A stretch of 64,000 nucleotides of DNA from Marinobacter caseinilyticus. GTDB taxonomy: Bacteria > Pseudomonadota > Gammaproteobacteria > Pseudomonadales > Oleiphilaceae. Location: positions 124,001 to 188,000 of the forward strand of contig NZ_WUQJ01000020.1 in the NCBI RefSeq assembly GCF_011074955.1, read 5' to 3'. Each line of letters opens with the position of its first letter. Position 1 is the first letter of the stretch. A program made the translations under genes and the position numbers. The notes beneath the pieces are model-generated. The model was given only the letters and a program-made list of their open reading frames with translations. It ran no database searches and had not been told where the DNA came from. Below are positions 47,055 to 55,464 of the stretch, one piece after another.

Positions 47055-47116
47055 GCCCAACGCCCGGCACTGAGTGCCCGGATAAGTAAATCCAGTGCTA
47101 TAACTTATTAAATGCG
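47055..47116 (-). repeat. Weak attC-like site upstream of the cupin gene
   Basis: GCCCAAC (47055-47061, a perfect RYYYAAC) and ATTAAAT near 47110-47116 flank GCACT...AGTGC and GGA...TCC nested repeats. One core is good, the other degenerate, so it may be a decayed attC. Confidence 0.3.
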
Positions 47117-47458
47117 GGGTTACCCGAAAGTTCCATCCCTCGCAGCTCACTCAGATCGTCTTCTCTTTGCAGATTGCACGAGCCTGATCCCGGGACGCGG
47201 GAAACCGTGAACAAGTTTTGCGGTCATTGAGGCCGAAAAGAACCGAACTCAGCAATCATTCTAAAACCGTTCCCTGCACTTAAGGCCTGATTCCGTCCGA
47301 GGCCCAGGCTTTAACGCGGAGCTTGGTAGCAAATTGGGGCCGGCAAGTGGCGGGAAAACAGTGCGGCAGCAGCGGTTAGTAAAATGGCTATCGTTCACCA
47401 TCGAGCCCAGGCCCAGCCTGGTGTCATCTGGCTTTACCGGTTGATTATTGAAAGTGCA
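47117..47458. other. 342-base gap without a gene
   Basis: No start with a ribosome site and no conserved frame. Nothing else seen. Confidence 0.4.
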
Positions 47459-48094
47459 TTAACCGGCACTATCCACATGCTCCATGGCTTTATTGACAAA
47501 GCCATTGCAAAACACTGACCCGTAGCCACTCAGCAGCAAAGCAGGTGCTACAAAGATTGCGAGAAAACCTGCAGTAAACACAGATTCTGGAGCGGCACCC
47601 GACTCAAACCGCAGGACACTGCTCAACAAAATGCCAACGAATGCAGCCAGGGCGAATCGGCGAACAAACGTGAGCTTCGCGGCTCTGGTGAGCGACATTG
47701 TTTTTCCGGAAATGGTCGTAAACAATGTCCCTAACACATAAAGAACCAACGAAACCCCGCCCGCGAGGTGCATGACAGCTTCTACTCCATCAACATCATT
47801 TGGCCCAACCTGACTCTGGTCAGAACTAAAAACCAGCAGCCCCCCGGTCTCCATTGGTGCAAAAATATCACCGCCCCAGCTTACTAGCATGTCCAGGACA
47901 ATAATGGTGGCGTCCTGTGAAAACAGGGAAACCACCAACAGACTCGCACCCGCCCAAACCGCCAATGAAACAGAGGTCATCAAATATCCCAGGTAACTTA
48001 ATAACTGCTTTAACAACAGCCGCATCATGGGTGATCGCGGGACGCTGAATGTGAATTCGAATGTAATATTAGACAAACGCTCATTTCCTTCCAT
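47459..48094 (-). CDS. Hypothetical integral membrane protein (cassette-like)
   Basis: A 211-residue protein with about five hydrophobic helices (YLMTSVSLAVWAGASLLVVS; AGGVSLVLYVLGTLFTTISG; FALAAFVGILLSSVL; FLAIFVAPALLLSGYG). No family recognised. Its ATG lies inside an attC core (GTTAAATG), the same start arrangement as the membrane protein at 63512, which points to a gene cassette. Confidence 0.62.
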   Translation of the reverse strand: MEGNERLSNITFEFTFSVPRSPMMRLLLKQLLSYLGYLMTSVSLAVWAGASLLVVSLFSQDATIIVLDMLVSWGGDIFAPMETGGLLVFSSDQSQVGPNDVDGVEAVMHLAGGVSLVLYVLGTLFTTISGKTMSLTRAAKLTFVRRFALAAFVGILLSSVLRFESGAAPESVFTAGFLAIFVAPALLLSGYGSVFCNGFVNKAMEHVDSAG

Positions 48095-48251
48095 TTAACT
48101 GTTTGGGCCTCGCCACAAACAACACGCCCCCTTGGCGCATGAGCACTAATCTTCATCAGCTCAGAAGCCTTTGATGTGGGTTCCGTAGGAGACCGAGGGA
48201 CGTTACATTCAGCCGGGGAAGTCCACAGCGAAGTTAATTGGCTTGTTAATT
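48093..48251 (-). repeat. attC-like site between RraB-like and membrane-protein cassettes
   Basis: ATTTAAC (48093-48099, perfect RYYYAAC; read leftward GTTAAAT) and GTTAATT (48245-48251) bound 159 bp that separate two leftward genes. The RraB-like stop codon and the next ATG both lie within the cores. Internal arm pairing is poor, so confidence is moderate. Confidence 0.42.
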
Positions 48252-48645
48252 ATTCAACAACTGGAGTGCCCCAGCCATCGTAGTCGGCATTAAATCTGTT
48301 CGCTAACTTCAGCATTATAGAGTTTTCAGTATTTATGATTTTAATATCTAAAACAGTGTCACTAATTAAATCACCATACCAATAATGTGTACCTTCATGA
48401 ACGTTATCACCAACATTGGCAACACGGTAACCAAGAGACTCACCGTTAGCCATTAGCCCCTTAAGCGAATCAGCGCTATAGCAGTAGAAATGGTGTTCAA
48501 GAGGGTGTGGCTTGTTTGGATCAGAACCCGCATCAATGAGCGCTTGGATTATTTTTTCATTCATTTCCACATTCGGTGGAAATTCAGTTGCTTGAGTTCC
48601 ACTGAAACCCAGGGCGGCTATTACTGACATTAGAAGTTTTCGCAT
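48250..48645 (-). CDS. RraB-like domain protein with signal peptide
   Basis: A 131-residue protein. After a signal peptide (MRKLLMSVIAALGFSGTQA) it matches the ribonuclease E inhibitor RraB/COG3076 pattern: ALIDAGSDPNKPHPLEHHFY, LKGLMANGESLGYRVANVG and ADYDGWGTPVVE. Normal RraB is cytoplasmic; an exported copy cannot meet RNase E, so the role must differ. AT-rich; AAGGAGAG before ATG 48645. Flanked by attC-like sites. Confidence 0.75.
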   Translation of the reverse strand: MRKLLMSVIAALGFSGTQATEFPPNVEMNEKIIQALIDAGSDPNKPHPLEHHFYCYSADSLKGLMANGESLGYRVANVGDNVHEGTHYWYGDLISDTVLDIKIINTENSIMLKLANRFNADYDGWGTPVVE

Positions 48646-48654
48646 GACTCTCCT

Positions 48655-48738
48655 TACGCATTGACCGCTGGACACAGGTGCTGCTACGTCAGAGGCTTCC
48701 TGCGGTCATCGGCCACAGATTGAAGCGCCTTGTTAATG
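48655..48738 (-). repeat. attC-like site upstream of the RraB-like gene
   Basis: Read leftward it opens ATTAACAAGGCGCTTCAATC, a textbook attC left end, and closes near GGTCAATGCG just before the ribosome site. GTTAATG core is 48732-48738. The second core is degenerate. Confidence 0.5.
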
Positions 48739-49148
48739 GTCAGTGCCCGGGTGATTAATTCCTGACACTGAAACCCGACGGCTCTGCGCTAAACAGTTTG
48801 CACTGTCCCTGGTCCATCGCGCGAGGAACCAGAACACGAAACGGACGAATTTTTCAGTCTTTTACGGAGAGAAATACCGAATAGCGGCAAGTACTTGCAA
48901 ACAACCCCCTGCCCTAGTGTCTGAATCCTTTCCGGGGCCTTGATTATTGACAGATGCATGGCCGCCCCTGCACCCACGCTATCAAGCTGCCGCCTCGAAC
49001 CACTTCGGAATCCAATGGCGTTGCTTGACCGCAGGGGCAGTCCATGTCGCTTTTGTTCGGCGGTGGCCTTGGCATAACAAAGCGAAGAAAAGTCACTCGG
49101 TGGCAGCTCTTCAGGGCCGTAACGTACTGGCATGATTTACTATGTGTT
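48739..49148. other. Gap containing a degenerate attC fragment
   Basis: CGGTGGCCTTGGCATAAC at 49061-49078 followed by GCGAAG closely resembles the arm of the attC at 60937-61014 (CGGTGGCCTTGACGTAGC, then GAAGCGGAG), and AGTCACTCGG follows. No complete site or believable gene lies here, so it looks like cassette remnants. Confidence 0.45.
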
Positions 49149-49398
49149 TCACAGGTAGCCCGACTGATCCAAGGTGTATGCAACAGCAAAGATCGCGACA
49201 ACCACGCCAATGAGAACAAGCGCCGTTTTAAGCTTTTTTGCGGTCGATGCCAAACCACCCTCGGCCAGATTCATCAGGTGCGGAGTCAATTTGGAATTCG
49301 CTCTCTGCTTGCGTTCGAAACCATCGGAAGTGTCCGTTCATTTCCTTGATCTCATCCCGTATTTCGACGAGTAATTTCTCCGTTTCCCTATCCGCCAT
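49149..49398 (-). pseudogene. Small single-helix membrane protein gene split by a frameshift
   Basis: From ATG 49398 (TAGGAATC site upstream) the frame reads MADRETEKLLVEIRDEIKEM and stops at 49228. A second frame, shifted by one base, continues from the same area as MNLAEGGLASTAKKL, then a membrane helix TALVLIGVVVAIFAVAY and ends at 49149. Joined, they make a typical small protein of about 83 residues: coiled N-terminus, one C-terminal helix. One inserted or deleted base near 49330 would restore it. A sequencing error or programmed shift is also possible. Confidence 0.68.
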
Positions 49399-49425
49399 TT
49401 TTGATTCCTATGAACACATAACGTT

Positions 49426-49507
49426 GATGGCAACCGACGCCAGGAGTGTAGCGAAAAGAGTTAAACGCTGTATGCTTTTGGCCTCCGGTGGGCCGTCTGG
49501 CTAGCTG
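49426..49507 (-). repeat. attC-like site upstream of the split small gene
   Basis: ACATAAC (49426-49432; leftward GTTATGT) and CTGGCTAGCTGC at the other end, one base from the CTGGTTAGCTGC of the 60937-61014 site. Arms GGCAACCGACGCC and GGTGGGCCGTC pair in part. Confidence 0.42.
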
Positions 49508-49547
49508 CTTCGAAGTCCAAGTCATGGGTCTGTCCCGTTACTCGCGG

Positions 49548-50033
49548 CTAGGATTCTGGTTGATGAAGGGCCTTATAACGCTCCGCTAACTCAACTCGAA
49601 TGGCACGGCGTTCCTGGCCGTTGGCAAAGCGCCGGATTTGATCATCAGTGCGTGGTTTCAGTTTCGGCACATTGACAGCCTTTCCATTCTCATCCACCGC
49701 CACCATGGTGAAAAAGCAACTGTTGGTGTGTCTGACCAGTTTCTCACGAATGTTTTCCGTGATTACTTTAATGCCCACCTCCATTGATGTGCGCCCTGTG
49801 TAGTTGACACTGGCCAGAAAGGTAACCAGCTCACCGACATGAATGGGTTGGAGAAACATAACCTGGTCGACGGACAGGGTCACGACATACGCACCTGCGT
49901 AGCGACTGGCGCACGCATAGGCCACTTCATCAAGACACTTAAGCAAGGTGCCACCATGCACATTGCCAGAAAAGTTGGCCATGTCCGGCGTCATTAAAAT
50001 GGTCATGGTCAGCGTTGTCGATTCGAGTTCCAT
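49548..50033 (-). CDS. Acyl-CoA thioesterase, YciA/hotdog type
   Basis: A 161-residue hotdog thioesterase. The catalytic region is MTPDMANFSGNVHGGTLLKC with LDEVAYACASRYAG, and the second conserved block SVNYTGRTSMEVGIKVITEN is present. It hydrolyses acyl-CoAs in the cytoplasm. Single gene; ends the cassette-like stretch and looks chromosomal. Confidence 0.9.
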   Translation of the reverse strand: MELESTTLTMTILMTPDMANFSGNVHGGTLLKCLDEVAYACASRYAGAYVVTLSVDQVMFLQPIHVGELVTFLASVNYTGRTSMEVGIKVITENIREKLVRHTNSCFFTMVAVDENGKAVNVPKLKPRTDDQIRRFANGQERRAIRVELAERYKALHQPES

Positions 50034-50716
50034 AATGCGCTCTTGGTTATTTGGTCCTTCAACGTATGCGTAAACGATGCGGCGGCCTAAAACCGGCTGG
50101 CGATTATGGCCTCGTTAAACACTAGCACGGTCATTTACACTTTGCCCTGTATGCAGCGCAGGATTGCCTGATTGACAATTGCTTGCGTCAGTAAAAGACG
50201 CTTTCCAAACTAATCCAAAAGACTCCATCTATCCACCGGCGGCAGCTCTACCTAGCTGGGGTCCAGTGTGTCCGGATCACCGACTATTTGAGCGCGACTC
50301 TGCGCCTCTCTCAACATACATTCCTCAGGCGCCCCACTTAACGAATCCGTGATATCAGAAACGAAATATTAAATTTACTCGGTCGTCAGTGGGCCATTTG
50401 CGTCAAAAGACGGCACAGATGAAAGCAGCGCATTTGAAGAATGGTCGCCAGCGCTGCTTAGAATTGCGACAAGCATACACACCAGGCTTGTTATCGATCT
50501 CACAACCTGGAAGCCTTTTCAAATTATACTGCGCGAATGCAGCATGGAGGGGGCAAAGAGAGTTCCAAAAGAGTTCAAAGAGAGGCCAAACGCAAAATCG
50601 CCAAAAACATTTTTTGCGGACGTATCATCGGTTCCTTTTATCACTTTCAGGACTGATAACTTTCAAGACACACCCGTTCATGCAACCGTTGCAACGCGGA
50701 GCACAGCGGCGGCCCG
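50034..50716. other. 683-base gap; one protein-like frame without a start
   Basis: From 50373 rightward a frame without ATG, GTG or TTG start reads GPFASKDGTDESSAFEEWSP and FFADVSSVPFITFRTDNF; it looks more protein-like than chance and may be a gene fragment. ACTTAAC at 50336-50342 and GTTAAAC near 50114 match attC cores without paired arms. Nothing else stands out. Confidence 0.35.
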
Positions 50717-51154
50717 TCAGGGGTGCCCAGCGACTGGTTGCCCGGGTTCATCGGAAGGCCCGACCCAGAACAATGGATTATGGGCTATTTCCCATAGAAA
50801 GCCGTCAGGGTCGGAAAAATACCCTGCATAGCCACCCCACTCAGTCTTTCGGGCGGACTTGGTGACAGTAGCGCCGGCGGCGACAGCTTGGGCCATTACC
50901 TGGTCAACTTCGTGTTCGGAACCAACATTATGCGCCAGACTGAACCCGGCGAATCCATTGGTGGCGCCATCTACCAATGCGTCCGCTGCCAGGGCATCAC
51001 GCCCGTACAAAGCCAGCCAGGTGCCGTTCAAAGTAAAAAACGCGACTTCCGGGGGAGAGTCCATTCGAGGAAAACCAATGCCCGTCTCATAAAACCTTAT
51101 CGAACGCTGCAGGTCACTCACGCCCAATGTAATCATGCTGATCCGTGGTTTCAC
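50717..51154 (-). CDS. VOC family (glyoxalase/bleomycin-resistance fold) protein
   Basis: A 145-residue vicinal-oxygen-chelate protein: ISMITLGVSDLQRSIRFYET at the start, AGYFSDPDGFLWEIAHNPLF with the metal Glu at the end. Usual roles are lyase, dioxygenase or drug binding; the substrate is unknown. GTG 51154 follows GAGGGGGA. It starts 16 bp after the deacetylase gene, in the same operon. Confidence 0.87.
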   Translation of the reverse strand: MKPRISMITLGVSDLQRSIRFYETGIGFPRMDSPPEVAFFTLNGTWLALYGRDALAADALVDGATNGFAGFSLAHNVGSEHEVDQVMAQAVAAGATVTKSARKTEWGGYAGYFSDPDGFLWEIAHNPLFWVGPSDEPGQPVAGHP

Positions 51155-51170
51155 GATTTCCCCCTCAGGC

Positions 51171-52040
51171 TCAGCCGCCGAAAAGCGGCCGCACATAATT
51201 GAATATCTGACTTCTGGTCGTTAACCAAAGATTTTTTTCCTGGGAGCAACGCTTCACAATTTCCTCGAAGGCCCAGGCCCCGGCTGGCCGGCCGTAACAG
51301 TGACCATGAACGATCACATCCAGAATCAGCGTTTCCCGGTCACTCGCGAGCAGCTTGTCCAGCGTGCTCAAAAACATCTGCACAAATTGCTCTGGGGTCC
51401 TCCCGAATCGCATGGCATGAGGCAGATCGTTAAAATCAATAGTGACCGGAATCGCCATGATTTCGCTATCGGAGAATCTTTGAAGATAGGGTAAATCGTC
51501 GTCCAAGGCGTCTCCATGCCATTGGTAGCCATGCTGTGAAAGTCGGTGCTGCACCTCCAGATCCGAGGTTATTCTTGGACTGATCCAGCCATAAGGTCGC
51601 TCGCCCGTTGCACGTTCAATAAGTTGAGTCGATGTCACTATGTTGTCTTCTTTCTCCTGATGGTTCAAATAAGGAAAAAGTACATTCTGCCCATAACTGT
51701 GGCCTATTATTTCATGTCCGATCTCAGAGAGTCTCCTGAGCGTAGACGGATGATGTTCAGCAACCAGGCCAGACGTGAAGACACTCGTGGCAACGCCATG
51801 GCGCTCTGCAATATCAAATAATCGGCTACAGCCGGCGTTGGCATTATATCGTCCATAGCTATCCGCATTCGGATCAACCGCGTCGCCGGAAAGAACATTG
51901 CCCATCGGGTTGACGCTGGAGCATGCACCAGGCGTCCACATTTCATAAGCAACATTGAAAATGACGGCCAACCTTTTATTATCAGGCCATAGAAAATCAT
52001 TATGTAAACGCTCAGCTTCACATGAAATAACGTGAGTCAT
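51171..52040 (-). CDS. Polysaccharide deacetylase family protein (PuuE/allantoinase-like)
   Basis: A 289-residue NodB-fold hydrolase without signal peptide. It shows FDIAERHGVATSVFTSGLVA, GHEIIGHSYGQNVLFPYLNH, GWISPRITSDLEVQHRLSQH and DVIVHGHCYGRPAGAWAFEE. The family's first Asp motif is altered and the pattern fits the PuuE-like, cytoplasmic amide hydrolases better than chitin deacetylases. Context (VOC protein, divergent TRAP importer) suggests breakdown of an imported organic acid or amide; this is inference. Confidence 0.82.
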   Translation of the reverse strand: MTHVISCEAERLHNDFLWPDNKRLAVIFNVAYEMWTPGACSSVNPMGNVLSGDAVDPNADSYGRYNANAGCSRLFDIAERHGVATSVFTSGLVAEHHPSTLRRLSEIGHEIIGHSYGQNVLFPYLNHQEKEDNIVTSTQLIERATGERPYGWISPRITSDLEVQHRLSQHGYQWHGDALDDDLPYLQRFSDSEIMAIPVTIDFNDLPHAMRFGRTPEQFVQMFLSTLDKLLASDRETLILDVIVHGHCYGRPAGAWAFEEIVKRCSQEKNLWLTTRSQIFNYVRPLFGG

Positions 52041-52371
52041 ATTATTGTCCTTTCAGGCCCATGATCATGGCAGGATTATTATCGGCCAAAATATATCTCT
52101 TGTATAAAAATAATAAAAGTATTTTTGTAAATACAATTTCATGCATTTTAAAGTGCATTTAATTCATACAACCAACCTGAATGATATGCAAATCATGCTG
52201 AATAATATTAAGTTTGCGCTTATATTTTCTCTGCTCTATATTCTGATCGCCGACTGAAATCGGAGAACAATAAATGAAATCAAGATTGGTAAAATGGTGT
52301 TAGCCGATAAAACAACAACGGCCATGAAGCCTTAACTTGATTTCCAGTTTGCTTTGCACCGGAGAAAAACC
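52041..52371. promoter_or_regulatory. AT-rich divergent promoter region
   Basis: 331 bases between the deacetylase operon and the TRAP operon, much richer in A+T than its flanks. ATGCA (52141-52145) and TGCAT (52154-52158) form a short inverted repeat, and ATGCAAATCATGC occurs near 52186. These are candidate operator sites, possibly for the LysR protein encoded downstream. Confidence 0.5.
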
Positions 52372-53379
52372 ATGAAAATTATCAATCATAATTATCTGAT
52401 GTCTGCGTTGGGCAGCTTCGCCGTTGCTGTTTTGCTGGGCACTGCGGCCGCCAGTCATGCTCAGACTACGATCAAGCTTGGATGGACCACCGCCGACAGC
52501 AAAGTGGATCCGTATGCGATTGCCGCCCATTACTTTGCCGAGGAGCTTGAATCTGCGGCACCCGGCGAATTCAACGTCCAGTTTTTCCCGAATCATCAGT
52601 TGGGTGATGACACCGCCATGTTGCAGGCCATGCAGTTCGGAACCATGGGAGCGGGCGTCATTACCGGGACCCAGGTTGGCACACTGGAGTCTGCGTTCCA
52701 GCTCAATGACCTTCCGTTTCTTTACGCCAATAATCGCCAGGCACACAAGGTGCTTGACGGCGAGGTCGGCCAGAAGCTGATGTCGCTGCTGGATTCCAAA
52801 GGCATTGTCGGGCTTGGATTTCCTGAAGCCGGCTTCCGCCATACCATCAACAACAAAGGACCAATCCAGACGCCCGCGGACTTTAGCGGCGTGAAACTCC
52901 GGGTTCAGCCCAGCGACCTGTTCATTGCCAGCTTTCGCGCCATTGGCGCAAATCCGGTGCCGATGGCCTGGAGCGACGTTTTCACCGCCGTTCAGCAGGG
53001 TACCGTCGACGGTCTGGAAATCCCGCTGCCTGTGATATTCGCCAATAAGTATCCCGAGGTAACGGACTACCTGTCATTGACGAGCCATACCTACAATGCC
53101 CTGGCCCTGCTCATGTCCAAACAAACCTTTGAAAAACTCTCTGCGGAGAACCAGGCACTCGTTCGCCAGGCCGCCAAGCGCGCCATCAAGCGCCAACGCG
53201 AAACGGTCGCCGCCAATAACGAAGGGGTTCTTGAGCAAATCCAGGCGGCCGGCATGTCGGTCAATGAGGTCGACAACGTTGACGCCTTCCGGAGCATGGT
53301 TTCCAGCGTCTACGATGAATACCGCGGCAAAATCGGTGCGGACCTCGTCAACAAGGCACTCGAGCAAGTGGCAGAGTAA
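52372..53379 (+). CDS. dctP: TRAP transporter solute-binding protein (DctP type)
   Basis: A 335-residue periplasmic binding protein with signal peptide (SALGSFAVAVLLGTAAASHA). DctP features are FNVQFFPNHQLGDDTAMLQA, GVKLRVQPSDLFIASFRAIG with the carboxylate-binding Arg, and GTVDGLEIPLPVIFANKYPE. It captures an organic anion for the DctQM permease. ATG 52372 has GGAG upstream; a TTG 18 bases earlier is rejected. Confidence 0.93.
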   Translation: MKIINHNYLMSALGSFAVAVLLGTAAASHAQTTIKLGWTTADSKVDPYAIAAHYFAEELESAAPGEFNVQFFPNHQLGDDTAMLQAMQFGTMGAGVITGTQVGTLESAFQLNDLPFLYANNRQAHKVLDGEVGQKLMSLLDSKGIVGLGFPEAGFRHTINNKGPIQTPADFSGVKLRVQPSDLFIASFRAIGANPVPMAWSDVFTAVQQGTVDGLEIPLPVIFANKYPEVTDYLSLTSHTYNALALLMSKQTFEKLSAENQALVRQAAKRAIKRQRETVAANNEGVLEQIQAAGMSVNEVDNVDAFRSMVSSVYDEYRGKIGADLVNKALEQVAE

Positions 53380-53439
53380 CGGCCTTTGCCACGATCAAAT
53401 CCCGGCGACATTGCGACTCGTCAACTCGGAGCCATTCAG

Positions 53440-53940
53440 ATGTATCGCTATCTCGATAAGGTAGGACAGTACTTGGCGTACGGGTCCCAGGTCGCCGGGG
53501 CTTTGACCGCCTCGGTAATGGTTGGAAGTCTCCTGCTCGGCGTTTTTTACCGATATATACTCGGCGACTCCCTGGTGTGGAGCGATGAAGTCGCCTCCCT
53601 GGCGTTCACGTGGACCGTATTCCTTTTTGCCAGCACCCTGGTCCGGGATCACGGGCATGTGCGCATCACACTGCTGGTGGATGCGCTGCCGCCGCTGATA
53701 TCCGAGGTGGTTGAAAGAAGCATCATGCTGCTTATTCTCGGGTTCGGCCTCCTGATGCTTTGGACCGGCTGGAACTTCGCTGAATTCACTTCTGGCCAAG
53801 TCTCTCCGGCCGTCCGATACCCGGTCTGGATCAAAAATGCCGCCGTGCCAGGCAGCGGCCTTCTCATCAGTTTTCATGCTCTGGTTGTTGTCCTTCGCCC
53901 AGCGCCCATTCGCAACGTAGGGGAACCTGAACATGGGTGA
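53440..53940 (+). CDS. dctQ: TRAP transporter small permease (DctQ type)
   Basis: A 166-residue protein with four helices; LLLGVFYRYILGDSLVWSDE and VASLAFTWTVFLFASTLVRD are the DctQ signatures. ATG 53440 has GGAG upstream, rejecting an earlier TTG. Its end overlaps dctM by eight bases. Confidence 0.9.
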   Translation: MYRYLDKVGQYLAYGSQVAGALTASVMVGSLLLGVFYRYILGDSLVWSDEVASLAFTWTVFLFASTLVRDHGHVRITLLVDALPPLISEVVERSIMLLILGFGLLMLWTGWNFAEFTSGQVSPAVRYPVWIKNAAVPGSGLLISFHALVVVLRPAPIRNVGEPEHG

Positions 53941-55213
53941 CATTGGCGCAATCATGATGATTGGACTCATCGTCTTGCTGGCATTAGGTGTGCCGATAGC
54001 GTTTACGATTGGTCTGCTCGCCGCTATCGGTATCTGGATGGCGGACATCAACCCGATGATCTTGCCCCAACAGTTTATTGCCGGCAGCAGCGTGACAAGC
54101 CTGCTTGCCATCCCCGGCTTCATACTGGCGGGTGAGCTCATGAGTGCCGGGGGCCTGTCTCGGCGGTTGGTTCGCGTCGCTGAAACGTTCTTCGGGCATC
54201 TGACCGGTGGCCTTTCCATGTCGACCGTGGCCGCGGGCACTTTCTTTGGCGCGATTTCCGGTTCCGCCCCGGCCACCACCGCGGCCGTGGGCTCAATAAT
54301 GATCGATGAGCTTGAGAGCCGGGGTTACCAACGGGGATACGCAGCGGCGCTTTCCACCGCGGTCGGACCGCTGGGGCAAATGATTCCCCCGTCGATCCCG
54401 ATGGTGATCTGGGGTGTGCTTGCGGAAGAATCGATCGCCAAGCTTTTCCTGGCGGGCATCCTGCCCGGTTTGATTGCAGCCGCGGGATTTTGCATCGTGA
54501 GTGTTCTTTACGCCCGCTACTACGGCGTCGCGAAGGAGACCCGTGCCACGGGCAAAGACATCCTGTTTGCGCTGAAAGACGGCATCTGGGCCCTGCTTGC
54601 CCCCATTGTCATCCTCGGTGGCATCTACAGCGGGATGTTCACCCCAACCGAAGCGGCCATGGTGGGCGCGCTCTACAGCGCTGTGGTCGGGCTGTTTCTA
54701 TACCGGGACCTGGGGTGGCGGGAAATGCCATCGATCCTGATGAGCTCCATGAGAACCACCGGCGTCATCATGTTTATAATCGCCGTCGCCTATGGCTTCG
54801 CCTGGGTCATGGCCAGCGAACAGATCCCGGCCCGTCTCACCGAGGCGTTGCTTCTGCTCACAGACAATCCGATTATTCTGCTGCTTATCATTAACGTTCT
54901 GCTGCTTTTGCTGGGCGCGGTGATGGACAACATTTCTGCGATGGTCATCCTTAGCGGGGTACTCATCGGACTGGGTCAGCAAATTGGCCTGGACCCGATT
55001 CAGCTCGGCGCCATGGTGGTCATCAACTTTGCCGTAGGCATGGTGACACCTCCCGTCGGCTACTCGATTTTCGTCGCCTCCAGCATCAGTGGCCTGAACG
55101 TTGAAACCATTGCACGGCATATCTGGCCGTTCATGCTGGTTCTGATCACGGTTGTTGCCCTGGTGGCTTATGTTCCCGCAATTACCCTTTGGCTGCCGGA
55201 AAAGTTTGGCTAG
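53933..55213 (+). CDS. dctM: TRAP transporter large permease (DctM type)
   Basis: A 426-residue membrane protein with about 12 helices that moves the substrate with Na+. Typical DctM blocks are GVPIAFTIGLLAAIGIW, GTFFGAISGSAPATTAAVGS, PLGQMIPPSIPMVIWGV and VMDNISAMVILSGVLIG. Third gene of the TRAP operon. Confidence 0.94.
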   Translation: MGDIGAIMMIGLIVLLALGVPIAFTIGLLAAIGIWMADINPMILPQQFIAGSSVTSLLAIPGFILAGELMSAGGLSRRLVRVAETFFGHLTGGLSMSTVAAGTFFGAISGSAPATTAAVGSIMIDELESRGYQRGYAAALSTAVGPLGQMIPPSIPMVIWGVLAEESIAKLFLAGILPGLIAAAGFCIVSVLYARYYGVAKETRATGKDILFALKDGIWALLAPIVILGGIYSGMFTPTEAAMVGALYSAVVGLFLYRDLGWREMPSILMSSMRTTGVIMFIIAVAYGFAWVMASEQIPARLTEALLLLTDNPIILLLIINVLLLLLGAVMDNISAMVILSGVLIGLGQQIGLDPIQLGAMVVINFAVGMVTPPVGYSIFVASSISGLNVETIARHIWPFMLVLITVVALVAYVPAITLWLPEKFG

Positions 55214-55464
55214 TCTGACGCCCTGCCCTGTCTTTGAAGCCTGATGCCCCGGTGACCAGATCGCCGGGGATGGCCGCCCACTCCCGTTCATCACCCGTTC
55301 CCGCCTGAGTCCCAGTGCCCCTCAACCTCAGTATCTGGTTACCCGCATGGCAACCGTGCTGCCGAGCGTGAGAGCAACCCTCTGTGGCGGAATCCTCGCC
55401 GGTCTGCGAGACTCCGTGAAGACTTAAAAAATAAAACAAACACGAGCTGCGAGACTGTACGTCT

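Noticed and set aside
48789-49258. Two overlapping leftward frames as small genes
   Set aside because: No ribosome site, no recognisable protein and they run across a degenerate attC fragment.
50336-50342. attC core ACTTAAC in the 50.0-50.7 kb gap
   Set aside because: No paired arm or second core at a plausible distance, and no adjacent cassette gene.
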